From contig JASFXZ010000009.1 of the NCBI GenBank assembly GCA_032209605.1, positions 16,107,553 through 16,171,552 of the forward strand: a stretch of DNA of 64,000 nucleotides, in the 5' to 3' direction. Under the pieces are notes generated by a model. It was not told where the DNA came from. It saw nothing but the letters and a program-made list of their open reading frames with translations, and did not search any database. Position 1 is the stretch's first letter. Every line of letters starts with the position of its first letter. Position numbers and translations under genes: made by a program. Below, piece after piece: positions 1 to 10,884 of the stretch. Origin of the DNA: Mactromeris polynyma. Taxonomy: Eukaryota > Mollusca > Bivalvia > Venerida > Mactridae.

Positions 1-1394
1 CGTTTTATAAAATATTTATTTACAATGTCTACGATTTAGTGGGACAATTTTCGTAAGTATTCCATATTGGCTGTTCAATCTCCTCCCACTTAGCTCAGAC
101 GACAGAATACTTTGAGATCGTATATATTCTTCGAAAAAGGTAAGGTAACAAGATCGACAAAGAACAATATGTATCATTGACGAGGATATACGTCTTATAA
201 AATATCATGGTTGCGCGTCCGTCCGGTTGAAATGAAAATACTGAAAAAACACTACTTTACGAAACATTATGCAATAAAATATATGGGTGGTACCTTATAA
301 GGAAATTGTCCTACCAACATGAATAAATGAACAAATTACGGAGCTAAATTTAGCGTGAAATGTGTAACATTTTATACCCGGGAGCGGTAAGCATGACAAG
401 CAATTAGGTCATTGCCGTCGGTGAAAATGGTCATTTATCAAGAACGTTCCTAGCTTGACTTGCGTATCTTTGTACCGTTAATTGCTATAATAATTAATTA
501 TTACCCGCTCAAACATAAAACTTATTCAAATAAATCAAACACAACGAACTAAACGAAATAATACTGCTTATCCGTTTGTTCTGAGTCACCATGTCTGTAG
601 TTACACTGAATATTTCTTGTTTAATCCACCATAGACACAAATAATCTATATTTAATTACATACTTACATGTAGAACAAAAAAGCGAAGACCTGAACAAGC
701 GATAATTACCTGACACAATGCGTTCTACAGTATGGAAGATCATAAAAATGTCTCCAGACGGTAAATCAACAATTGCTGTTAACACGGATTAAAATAAAAT
801 TAAATCATTCATACCAAATTGGATCTATGCTTATCGCCCTCGGGCTGGTTGCTTGTGACCTACATTTTATGCAGCTGAATACGATTTATCTCACCGAAGA
901 ACGAAACCAACGCTTCCATGCTTACACAGGGCACGGACATATAAACCATATAGTATATGTCCGTGCACAGGGACATTTCCAAAAACCGGAAGTATTCATG
1001 CTGTCTGTTTTCAATCCACGTACTTCATCGTTCCTCATCATTGAGATACAAGTCAGTGGGATATTCCACGTAAAAAAACATTAACAAATACAAACACATC
1101 GTAGTTTGTAAAGCCATATTTCATTGGATCTTTTATATTCTTATAATTATGAATATGATCTGACTTTTTATTGGTCAATAATATGTAGTCTTCTTTCAGT
1201 TAATGTGTAATTCTTAGTAACTTATCAAAATGGATTGCAGTTTTCCTAACGCATAGTTTTGCTGAGTTTGAAAAATATTAGTTTGTACATGTACATTATG
1301 TCTTGCTGTTAAACGTCTTCGTTTGTAACAAGACATAGGTCGCGAATAGCATACAGCTTACCAACACTTTGGTTTTGTTGTTTTTCGGCACAGC
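1..1394. other. AT-rich non-coding stretch
   Basis: No gene could be supported here. A 103-codon open frame at 773-1084 has no recognisable domain and no convincing signal peptide at its first Met, and it runs straight through a perfect 13-bp inverted repeat (arms 931-943 and 954-966, 10-nt loop). It is best treated as chance. The stretch ends at a dispersed repeat copy. Confidence 0.5.
931..966. repeat. Perfect 13-bp hairpin
   Basis: The arms GCACGGACATATA (931-943) and TATATGTCCGTGC (954-966) are exact reverse complements around a 10-nt loop. It may be the core of a short palindromic element. No flanking transposon ends were recognised. Confidence 0.7.
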
Positions 1395-1605
1395 CGTACG
1401 AACATGGTTTTGCTATTTGCATATCAGTGTTGTGTAAACCAATCAAATCTTACGTTAAACACCAAGGCAATTTCTTTTCCATCGAACAACGTTTGTAACA
1501 TTGAAGCGGATTGGTTAACCTTCGATAAAGGGTACGTTACCGTACCGAAAAAAACACTGAATTTCTATGAATTTACCGAAATGTTTCACAACCAATCTTA
1601 ACATT
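1395..1605 (+). repeat. Dispersed repeat R1, copy 1 (internally deleted)
   Basis: This stretch matches 52284-52625 and 54246-54565 in the same orientation. All share the blocks TTTGCTATTTGCAT, AATCAAATCTTACGTT, AACAACGTTTGTA and GAATTTACC in the same order. Copy 1 lacks roughly 80 bp near its 3' part, where the other copies read through 'GGAGTGACNANCAAT'. A 65-codon open frame inside is not conserved in the other copies. The class is unknown and no terminal repeats are obvious. Confidence 0.75.
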
Positions 1606-2353
1606 CAAATCTTGTTCTTGTTTGGTCGAGATCATTAAAAAGATGATGGGAAACTAAACACTCACAATTCTGCCATCATGACTGTTAAATAATTTGTACC
1701 CTATATCCCATACACAGTATGCACGTGTCGATTCTAACAATAAAATTGAAAAGAAGGTTTTAATAAGTTTGACGATGATACAGGGGAACTTCATTTTACA
1801 AAGCTTAATACTAATTATTGTTATTATATTTATTCATATTAAGTTTGTTTACAACGTTAAATAACACGATTGTTCTGTTCGTATATGTCACTACAGTAGC
1901 ACATGCCTATATCAGTTCATCATTACAACAAAATGCGTTTTGGGATGAGTATTAACCGTAAACAAGATGAAAAGTAAACAGGGTCGGTTGATAATAAATC
2001 CAGACACTTGCTGACGTCCATAAACAAGGCAATCAAGTGGCAATGTACGTTAAACAAACCCACGATAGCTGTTAGTACATTGTCTGTAAGCTCTTAAGTG
2101 TTGTAACGTAACAAACAAAAGTGATATATATTATAACTTATGAAATGTAGAAGTTTTTTTTATAAATTACTAACAATCTTCTTTGACATGGGTGTATACC
2201 TTGTCCAGCTACCATCGATGTGTCATCCACACTTGTCTGAGTTATTAGGTAACTGAACTGTGGATAAAGTGATACAGTTTTGTGGTCCAATCGTAATACA
2301 ACATGTAGATGTATGAGAGTGTGCAATGAAGAGTGGTCAAAACAGTTTTATTG

Positions 2354-2659
2354 TACAGTAAAACCTCAATAGTAAGACCATCCCTTGGATCCCTGAAAAC
2401 TAGTCTTAATATTGAAATGGTCTGAATACTGAGGTTGAATAAAGAGCAAAACAATGCAAATGGACCACAGGTACCAGAAGCAAAATTTTTTTTCTGCACG
2501 GACCATTACTATAATAAGAATATACTTATTATAGTAATAGTCCACATATATAGAAAATTTTAATATTTTGTTTCAAGTACCTGTGAAATGGACTTGAAAA
2601 TTGTGTTCTTTATTTTGAGGTGTTTTATTGAGTTGGTCTTTAAGTGAGGTGTTACTGTA
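2354..2659 (+). mobile_element. MITE family M1, copy with inserted palindrome
   Basis: The copy begins TACAGTAAAACCTCAA and ends with the inverted form TTACTGTA. Between lie the family's inner blocks: GACCA.CC, a GGTCTTAATATTGA-like block, and 'TTGAATAAAGAGCAAAAC'. It is about 130 bp longer than sister copies because a segment around 2480-2570 with its own strong hairpin (2500-2543) interrupts it. No transposase is encoded, so this is a non-autonomous element. Confidence 0.8.
2500..2543. repeat. 19-bp hairpin inside MITE M1
   Basis: The arms 2500-2518 and 2525-2543 pair at 18 of 19 positions around a 6-nt loop (AATATA). The palindrome is absent from the other M1 copies in the window, which suggests a secondary insertion or local duplication. 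Confidence 0.8.
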
Positions 2660-3047
2660 CTTACAAGTGTGCTTGTATTTTGATTCTCTGGTACCCGGGA
2701 TGATTCCAAACTCGATTGTTCTCGAATGTTTCCGCCCACTCTCGCAGACTGGTCACGTGGTCTTATGAGAGCGTCGTAGACCGAGGGTAGGGTTTTGAGT
2801 ATACGTTGAAAAAGTCTGATGCATATTTTACTCGATACTATTTAGAACTTTCCAACAGATCTATGTCAGATAATCAGGACCGAGAAATTATAACAGTTCA
2901 TTGCCATACACAAGTCAGATATCAGTGTTAACTCTGTGAGTTTGAACTTGGAGATATGTACGTGTATCCGATGAAAATAGTAATGCTTGCTGAGTGTTGA
3001 GTATAAAAGTGTATAAAAAGAAAACTCACCGCTTAGTTAAGAGAGGG

Positions 3048-3221
3048 AAACCTCATTTAAAGACCACCTAAATAATAAGACCACCTCGAAATTAAGAATA
3101 CAATTTCAAGTCCATTTTTACTGTTTTGTTCTTTATTTAACCGCAATATTCAGACCACATCAGTAAAAAGACCAATATTCAAGGGTCCCAATGATGGTCT
3201 TATAGTAGAGGTGTTGTTGTA
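3048..3221 (-). mobile_element. MITE family M1, reverse copy
   Basis: This is the M1 family in reverse orientation: AAACCTCATTTAAAGACCACC at the left, then AATTTCAAGTCC, a Glu-type 'TTCTTTATTTAACC' block and a right end GAGGTGTTGTTGTA. It is degenerate at both ends. Confidence 0.7.
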
Positions 3222-3374
3222 TTTGAATCTATTTAATTCCCTTAAGTCTCCAGCTTTATATTCAGTTTGACATCTTAGTGCTGAGTGCAGGGAGGCGAGT
3301 ATTGATTATATTCGGTTTGATATTTTCTACATTGTTCATGCATGTATAGCGAATGCATTATGTGAACATGATTA

Positions 3375-3545
3375 TACAGTAAGCCCCAATAATAAGACCA
3401 CCCTTGGTACCCTTATAAACTGTTCTTATCATTGAGATGGTCATGATGTCGAGGTTGAATACATAGCAAAACGGTGACAATTGACTTGAACGTTGTGTTT
3501 AGGTGGTTTTCATAACTAGGTGGTCTTTAAGTGAGGTTTACTGTA
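3375..3545 (+). mobile_element. MITE family M1, short copy
   Basis: It runs from TACAGTAAGCCCCAATAATA to GAGGTTTACTGTA. It holds the usual order of inner blocks (AAGACCACCCTTGG, then GGTTGAATA, then GTGGTCTTTAAGTGAGG). At about 171 bp it is close to the basic family length. Confidence 0.8.
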
Positions 3546-4241
3546 CTGATAAAAAATACAAAAGAAATCAAACAGGAAATACCGCATAACAGGGTACAGT
3601 CACCTAAAACACGAGGAGACTACACAAGATATAATAAATAGTTATAGTTTGATACATTCACTGGGTATATTTTCACACAATGGCCAATGAGGAAATAAAA
3701 AAGTTTGAAGGCATCAATTACTGAATGAATGCTCACTAGACGAGTTTAAATATCGACTGATGCTGTACTCTATGCATATATATATATAACGTATATATTT
3801 CTGAAACCCGGATATCACAATTGCACGTGTTTTATGTAACAAATGTGAACAATTTGAGAATACATATTTTAATGTTTTAGGTAACGCCCCCATAACATAA
3901 CTCCTTTGTTATAGCCAGCGAGAAACATATGTATTAAGAATACATAGTTTCTGCACATTTTTGCGTTTTTGGTAATCGCTAACGGTAAAGTTACTGCGCC
4001 TTAGTTGTAAATGTACTTATGTTTCGCCCCAGGGTTAGTTCGTAACCACGCTTTACTTTGTTACGAGCCAAAAATCCAGTTGACAAATGATAATCCTACG
4101 GACATTTAACATCTATCCTGGTCAACGCATATTCGTATAATTAATCTCATTTAGCATGACACAACAACAGACTAATGTCTTCGTAAATACAACTATTTTA
4201 GTCCAGTTTGCGAGCGTGCGGACCATACAAAGAACTGGGAG

Positions 4242-4248
4242 TATAAGG
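4242..4248 (+). promoter_or_regulatory. Candidate TATA box of the glycine-rich gene
   Basis: TATAAGG lies in 'GGAGTATAAGGTG', about 350 bp upstream of the first recognised coding exon. That exon opens right after a splice acceptor (4598), so an upstream non-coding exon must exist, and this is the best-looking box ahead of it. The donor of that 5' exon could not be identified, so the assignment is tentative. Confidence 0.3.
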
Positions 4249-4616
4249 TGTACTAGTTCAGTGGCCAGACGATTTAAGGTTGCCGAACAGTGTTCATCGT
4301 GAAATATATTCTTGTAATTATAAAAAGGAATATAGAAAAGAAAAGTACGGACTGTTTTCTTTCTTTAAATCTAACTTATTGCGCGTTTACTCTCAAATTG
4401 TTTTATTAATAATTTTTTTTTTTTAAATGAAGTCGTCTACGTTCAATTATGTAATATCGCTAAATTAATTTATACATTAAATACATTGTCCTTTTGAGTA
4501 TGTTACATGTAATACATTTTCGTTTTCTTGTAATCAATGTTGTTGTCGCTAGTAAATCTTTATTGTGACAATTTATTTAAATATTGTTTTTATTTCAGAT
4601 ATAGACATTACGAATC

Positions 4617-7600
4617 ATGGAGATAAAGGCGCTCGGATTATTATTGGTTGTTTCGACTTTCGTGACAGGTATTTTTCATTATTATTAATTTGTAATAATT
4701 TCAGATTCATGTTAATATTAAGAAGTGGAATACTATGCTGATAAGTACAATGTGTTAATTTCACTATATTTTTGAGGAGGGGGGCTAGAATTCCCCAGCT
4801 GTCGCACTACAGAGGGGTACAACTCCCCCACTGTGCCTGCATTCCATGTAATACGCCTTTCACAGTACAACATTTTCTTGTCGACTGTGTTGACCTTTCA
4901 ACCAATTTTTCAATACCACTGACATAAAAAGTCTATATGAAACAATACAAGTTGGAAAAATTATGAGTTATATCAAAGAGATTGGCTTGTACAACAAGCT
5001 ATGATCCTTTTTAATTCACACCTACATACTTTACAAATAGATATTTTACAGTACATTCTTTTTTACCTTTCAAAACTCAAGGCCTTAGGGCCAATATAGA
5101 TGAAATATCTCTTTTAATAGGTAAACATTCACCTGTTGCTTTCTGCATTCCATGTAATACGCCTTTCATAGTACAACTTTTTCTTGTCGACTGTGTTGAC
5201 CTTCAACCAGTCCGTTCCCAATTTTTCAATACCACTGACATAAAAAGTCTCTTTGAGATTATCCAAGTTGGAAAAATTATAAGCTACATCAAAGAGATTG
5301 GCTTTTACAACAAACTATGATAAATTTTTAATCCATACCTACATATATTACATAACTGGTGAATGAGGATTGCCTCGCTCACCCTGGTACATAAAAATAT
5401 ATTCTTACCCTAATGATACCAATTTTTACCCACTATATTTACACCAATTTAACATATACAAGTATACGTCGTAAACCTCTTTAGTTTCACATGTTTTTTA
5501 CAGTCCTTGCGCGCTAAATGACCGAAGCTGTCGATGCGCCATAAAACCACATATAAAAAAACACTATATTTTTGAAACAACGTTCAAGATAAACATAAAC
5601 ATAAACAGAACAGTACAAGCAATTTGATTGAATGCAACTTTATTTATTTATTCTTAAAAGTGATACAGCCGACACGCTTTTTCGTAAAGTCACAAAACCG
5701 CTGTTTCAGACTAAGACGATTTATTGTATGAAATCAGTAGTTCTATAATATCACGAAAATTCAATTTTGTATCAACTGATTTAGTTTTTTGATTGGAAAC
5801 AAGTTCTTACAATTTATACGGACAACTCGCGTGGTTGCTTCCCGTGTATAACTAACCAATATTCCGGCTAAAGTTCAGTATTTGTGAAGTTCGTGTTACA
5901 ATGCAGGGTTTGAACTCATGACCTCAAAAGCAAGAGTCGGGCGCTCACCCCCTCGACCACTGCGCCACCTAGGAAGTCTAAATACTTAAGTAGTAAAATA
6001 TTGACCATTAAATTGACATAATATATCGTCAACATAAATGTACATGAGAAACACGGCTCAACAATGTTAAGAATATTTGTGAACATTAAACATTCGTAAC
6101 AATTTGGATGAAAAACATCGTTTAAAGATTAAAAATTCGTGTACATACCAGACTGACTATGCTGTAAGGTTCTACACGTTGTATTATCTTTACAAACACC
6201 AGTTTACATCGAAATCCAATTAAAATGCGAGAGGAATGACGCATTCCGTTAAAAACAGTTGGACCTAATTCATTCGAATTAATCTATTTATTTATTTCGA
6301 ATAACACATGGTTTCGAATAGCCCATTTCAATTCGACGTGCTTAAGAATGCTTTTTATTTCGGATGACACAGAGTATTCGGATATAAGGTTGTCGAATAA
6401 ACGGGGTACGACTGCATTATCAAATTGAATAAAATACATACACGTCATTTCATACGTCGAATGTAAGCATTTATAATTAATAAACAATGTTTTTGTTCGA
6501 ATTCAACAGTTTACAAGACTTTTTAGTACGTGTATATTCGATGTATGTTACATGTTTATAATTTATATGTTGCCTATTTGAAATCAATGTAACGCTGTCA
6601 AATTGATCGTAAGATATGATGAATTTAAGTTGAAAAAATAGAATGTCGTTTAAGTGAACTGATGTTAAATAATTGTAATCAGTACACGCGATGTTTCAAG
6701 CTGTATGCGTACAGTCTGTAAGTAAATGGGTAACTTCTAAAGCGCCTGCAAGCTCTGATTTGTTTCATGTTAAATTATCAATAAAAAGTAAAACCCCTAT
6801 ATTGAGACCAGTTACGGGACTTAACAAAACTGGTCTTAATAGCGAGATGGTCTCATTATTGAGTTTGGTATGTTTGTACATAGGTCATACATGTATTAAC
6901 TGTTTAAGGATAAAATTCATTCCTTAATAAGATTGATCTTGCATTTCGTGCATTTTTCATACTTCTAAACAATTCTTCTAAAATATCCTCGTCTGTCCTT
7001 GACAGTTCTTTCAGATGTAACAAGGATGGCCAGCGTCACACTTATTTACATCTGGATAATTTAACTGATTTCGCTGCTATAAAAGTACCATTTCTGTTTT
7101 ATTCTTTAAACGTTTTATTGTATGAACTTGTGTTCGCATGTTTGATCACAAACAAGTAGCGACATGTGTTATAAATCATGTCTGTATCTTAGTCAGAATA
7201 ACTCAAAGTGAACTATTCAATTGGGGGGTCATTTTTCTAGGTGGTTAATAATGTATAATGTATGCATACTAGAACACTAAGAATGTCTCCATATGGTTTT
7301 AGGACAAACACATTGAAAATTATATCACTATTTCAGTTAACGTACTATTTCAGTTGAGCAAATTATTTTAAAGTTGAAGAATGGACTCCCTTAAAGATAT
7401 ATAATGCTCATTTTTTGTTCATTTGTTTACCTAAACGAACATTAAAAATATATTTCCTATGGTTAAAACATCAATAAACATGCATAAACAAAGATTGAAC
7501 TCAAAATGTATTGATCCATATTTGTTGAAGAAAGATGTTTGTACATCATAAAATTAAAAAAACCTTCCAGTTTATTTAACAATCAGGCTATTTTACAAGT

Positions 7601-10341
7601 TTTGTCTGTTAGTAATATGGTAAAACATATATATTTTCGGTCGGTTATATATTGCAATGGTTCCTATAAGGGATGTTTTAGCCAATGTAACAACAATACT
7701 GGATGAAGCCAATTCAAATACATGTATTTTATGTTCAGATGAGCCAGATACATCTTTAACTTTCGTTTAGCATTATTGTCGTAGACATTGATATGAATTA
7801 GTATTTTAAACATATACTTCGATTGCTTAACAAATTCTCTCAACTGATATTAATTACTAGCGATGACTGAGTTCTGTGTTTCCATCCCCCTCGGAAGAAT
7901 TTCACCCTCAGCGGACTCGAACCTTCGCCCTCCGAATCAGGTGTCCGACGCTTTCTCCCTAAGCCACTATGCATATTTGAATCGGAAACTGGAAATGAAA
8001 CAAAACTTTCCGTCATTTTGTCCAAATGTATCCGAAATATATCCAAATTACTCGTTCATTTAAAACTACACAATAATTATACATTATTTCAAAAACGAAG
8101 CAGTCCCGTAAAGCGAACTAGTGACGAGCAACTAAGAACTAAAACAGAGAAAAATTGAGGTCGAGAGTTCTATGTCTTGGATCCCTAGCCATATCCAAGA
8201 ATGAATATTTTTTACTGTTGACCAATAAAGAGACAGTGTACAAATAGTGGTGTCGTAGGAAATAAAAGAAATTGTCCGGCAACCTAAATCTTAAGCTGTG
8301 GATGATACTTCAATGAACTTTAAATACGTGTAAGAATTTGCAATTAACCTCTCACCATCAGTGACAATGTGTGTCGTCTCCAGGATGATACTGTACTTAA
8401 ATGGTTGCACTGTAATCATACATGTGTATAAATCAGGTTTTTTTACCTTTTACAGTATACGTGAACGGTGCCACTGTGCCACAACATGTGACGCAGGAGA
8501 TAGTACCAGCCGTTGTCGCTGTATTGAACGTCGCAAAAGACACGAGTAGCTCAGATGACGACGATAGCAGTAGTAGCTCAGATGACGACGATAGCAGTAG
8601 TAGTGAAGAAAATGAAAGTTTTACGCCTCTAGGACACGTTGGAGCTAAGAAAGACTCTTCAGATAGTTCGGATAGTTCGGATGATTCCAGCGAAGAGGAA
8701 GCATCATTTACGGCACTTGGTGAAGTTGGTGGTGGAGGAGGAAAGGCCGATGCAGCGCTTCTGGCTATGTTTGCAAAAATGTTAGCTAACAATGGTGATG
8801 TTAACTGGGCTAAACTTGGCATTGACGATTTCGAAATGCTTGGACATGAATTAGATTTAGAAGAAGGAATGTTCATGGGTGGTTACGGTGGTGGTTTATA
8901 TGGAGCATCAGGCTCTGCAGGTGGATTTGGTGCTGCGGTTGGTACTGGTGGAGAATTTGGTGCTGGAGGCGCAGCTGTCGGTACTGGCGAGGCTGGTTTC
9001 GGAGCTAAAGGAGCGGGTGCAGGTGCTGGGGTAACTGGTGGTGGTGCAATCGGGGGCGCAGCTGGTGCAGGATCATGGTTTGGTGGTGAAGGACAATTCG
9101 GTGGTTCAGCAGCCGGAGGATCTGCCTCAGCTGGATCAGGACAATTTGGAACCCGTGGTTTTGATTGGAAAGGTTTTTTAACAAGATATTTTGCAAGACA
9201 AGAGGCCGGTGCTGGTGGACAAGGTGGCTGGAATACAGGAGCCGGTGCTGGCAAAGTTGATAATGAAGGAGCTAGTGGCACTGGTGTCTGGATTGGAGGT
9301 GCCGGTGGAAAGGGCCAGTGGAACACAGGAACTGGTGCTGGCACTGGGAAAAATGAGGGAGCTGGTGGCGGTACTGGAGCTGGGTGGTTTGATGGTGCTG
9401 GAAGCTGGACGGGAGGAGCCAGTGGAAGTGGTGGATCGAATACTGGAGCAGGCAGTGGTGGAAGTAACCAAGGAGCTGGAGGCTGGATGGGTGGGGCTGG
9501 AGGCTGGATGGGAGAAGCCGGTGGAAATGGAGGATCGAATACTGGAGCAGGCGGCGGTGGTGGGGGTGACCAAGGAGCTGGAGGCTGGATGGGTGGGGCT
9601 GGAGGCTGGATGGGAGGATCCGGTGGAAATGGAGGATCGAATACTGGAGCAGGCGGTGGTGGGGGTGACCAAGGAGCTGGAGGCTGGATGGGTGGGGCTG
9701 GAGGCTGGATGGGAGGATCCGGTGGTAATGGAGGATCGAATACTGGAACAGGCGGTGGTGGTGGTAATCAAGGAGCTGGAGGCTGGATGGGTGGGGCTGG
9801 AGGCTGGATGGGAGGTGCCAATGGAAGTGGTGGATCGAATGCTGGAGCAGGCGGTGGTGGGGGTAACCAAGGAGCTGGAGGCTGGACGGGTGGCGCTGGA
9901 GGCTGGATGGGAGGAGCCGGTGGAAATGGTGGTCAAGGATCGGGGACTGCCGGAAGTGGTTCAGCTGACTGGGGACAGGCTGGATCTAAATGGTGGTGGT
10001 CAAATTCAGGTGATAAAAACGCCATGTTGCAAAAATTGAGAGCCCTCATTGCGGCCAAGATGGCATCAGGACAGTGGAATCAGGAATGGAATAAATATTT
10101 CGGCAACGCAGTATCATCTGGTTTCGTAGGTAGAGATATTCCAGGCCATGTTATACAAGCTGTCAAAGGAAAAATGGGAAAGAATGAAATTGGAACATCC
10201 GGTAAGACAATTCTCGGTGGAGGGGACTGGGACCAGCCCATTGCAACAAAAGCCAGATTTAGTGCAAGTGCAAGTAGCAGTGGTTCTACGAAAACGTCGG
10301 GAACCAGCCAGCAAACATCTATTGCGCAGAGAGTAAATTAA
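4617..10341 (+). CDS. Secreted acidic, glycine-rich repetitive protein (silk-like / matrix-like)
   Basis: There are two coding exons, 4617-4668 and 8456-10341, joined in phase 1 across a 3.8 kb intron with a clear donor (ACAG|gtattt) and acceptor (tttttacag). The product has 645 residues. The small exon, which follows acceptor tatttcag at 4598, supplies the signal peptide MEIKALGLLLVVSTFVT. The mature part opens VYVNGATVPQHV. Residues about 48-100 are a Ser/Asp/Glu tract with runs such as SSSDDDDSSSS. A short helix-like stretch follows (ALLAMFAKML, about 117-126). From about 160 the chain is Gly/Ala-rich. Five tandem units of 33-34 residues start at 9430, 9529, 9631, 9730 and 9829, each carrying GGWMGGAGGWMGG. 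The C-terminus (about 523-645) has KWWW and is not repetitive. The composition resembles extracellular structural proteins such as shell matrix or silk-like proteins, but no named family is recognised. Antisense open frames here come only from the GC-rich Gly codons. Confidence 0.85.
4838..5040 (+). mobile_element. LINE ORF2 3'-end remnant, copy a
   Basis: The frame from 4838 reads CIPCNTPFTVQHFLVDCVDL and then reaches a stop. A later, shifted frame reads YIKEIGLYNK. The Cys-x2-Cys ... His-x4-Cys layout followed by a 'KEIGLY' tail is typical of the C-terminus of non-LTR retrotransposon ORF2 proteins. It carries stops and shifts and is dead. About 300 bp downstream the same segment occurs again. 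Confidence 0.65.
5144..5350 (+). mobile_element. LINE ORF2 3'-end remnant, copy b
   Basis: This is a near-identical direct repeat of 4838-5040 starting at the same CIPCNTPF codons, with a small insertion (CAGTCCGTTCCC) and point differences. The pair could be two independent insertions or a local duplication. Shared sequence starting and ending at the same points favours duplication of one insertion. Confidence 0.65.
5893..5972 (-). mobile_element. tRNA-derived SINE head
   Basis: Read on the minus strand, an A-box-like TGGCGCAGTGG (5957-5967) precedes a B-box-like GAGTTCAAACC (within 5907-5918) at tRNA spacing. The flanks do not form a tRNA acceptor stem, so this is a SINE head or tRNA pseudogene rather than a tRNA gene. 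Confidence 0.55.
6266..6416 (+). mobile_element. MITE family M2, copy 1
   Basis: It shares a block order with 61617-61778: CATGGTTTCGAA, AGCC.TTT, GACGTG, TATTTCG.ATGA, then GTCG.TGAATAAA. No coding capacity is seen. It lies in intron 1 of the glycine-rich gene. Confidence 0.6.
6786..6868 (+). mobile_element. Truncated MITE M1
   Basis: The sequence AGTAAAACCCCTATATTGAGACC ... GGTCTTAATAGCGAGATGGTCTCATTATTGAG keeps the left half of M1 and lacks the right end. Confidence 0.6.
7862..7973 (-). mobile_element. tRNA-derived SINE with conserved core
   Basis: On the minus strand a tRNA-like head (TAGTGGCTTAGGGAG, later B box GGTTCGAGTCC at 7913-7923) is followed by a body containing GAGGGTGAAATTCTTCC and GGGGGATGGAAACAC. 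The acceptor arms do not pair, so it is not a functional tRNA gene. Confidence 0.55.
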
Positions 10342-10581
10342 GTGCCTCTTACAGAAACAATATAAATTTGTAAATCCATCAAAATATACAGTGTATTTCT
10401 TAGATTGGAATAAGAAGGGTAACCCGACATTGGACAATTTTGCATCGGTTATTAAATGTACGGGTAGGTTTGTCAGTTAAACCATTTAAAACGTTCTAAA
10501 TACAAATATTTCGACATTCAAAAGTAACTCGTACGAGTCTGACAATATATGTAAACATAAATGTTATGAAAAGTGTATAAA

Positions 10582-10843
10582 AATAAATTATGAATAGTTG
10601 CGTATACTTGGATGTTCCTAGACCAGGGAATTCCGTTTCCGGCAGGTTGTTGTATGTTAGAGTCTTTTCCCTTGAGAGTATTAGTATTATACTGAATATG
10701 AAGCGCAACTCGTTATTTAGAAATTAGAAATTTCATGTATACATGCTTTTGATATATCGATTACATTCACTTTCCAAATTTAGAAAATTGTTTATTGTAC
10801 TGTGAATTTATATACGTGTTGAACTTTTTTATTGATTAATAAA
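10582..10843 (+). terminator. Polyadenylation signals of the glycine-rich gene
   Basis: AATAAA occurs at 10582-10587 and at 10838-10843, that is 241 and 497 bp after the stop codon. Either could end the transcript. The second lies just before the 24-bp minisatellite, which would then fall outside the mRNA. Confidence 0.5.
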
Positions 10844-10884
10844 GACACATTTTATTAGATAAGAGCTTGTTCGAATTTGTATTA

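Larger units (their letters stand above)
4669..8455 (+). other. Intron 1 of the glycine-rich gene
   Basis: This 3.8 kb intron holds two tandem remnants of a LINE 3' end, two tRNA-headed SINE copies on the minus strand, a MITE of the 6266/61617 family and a truncated M1 copy at 6786-6868. Between these no coding sequence is evident. The 78- and 68-codon open frames at 6691 and 7840 run through repeat sequence. Confidence 0.7.

Noticed and set aside
773..1084. 103-codon open frame
   Set aside because: It has no domain, runs through a perfect hairpin, and lacks promoter or splice context.
8433..9936. Antisense and shifted open frames of up to 282 codons over the glycine-rich exon
   Set aside because: They are shadows of the GGN-rich repeat. 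Only the plus frame joins correctly to a signal-peptide exon.
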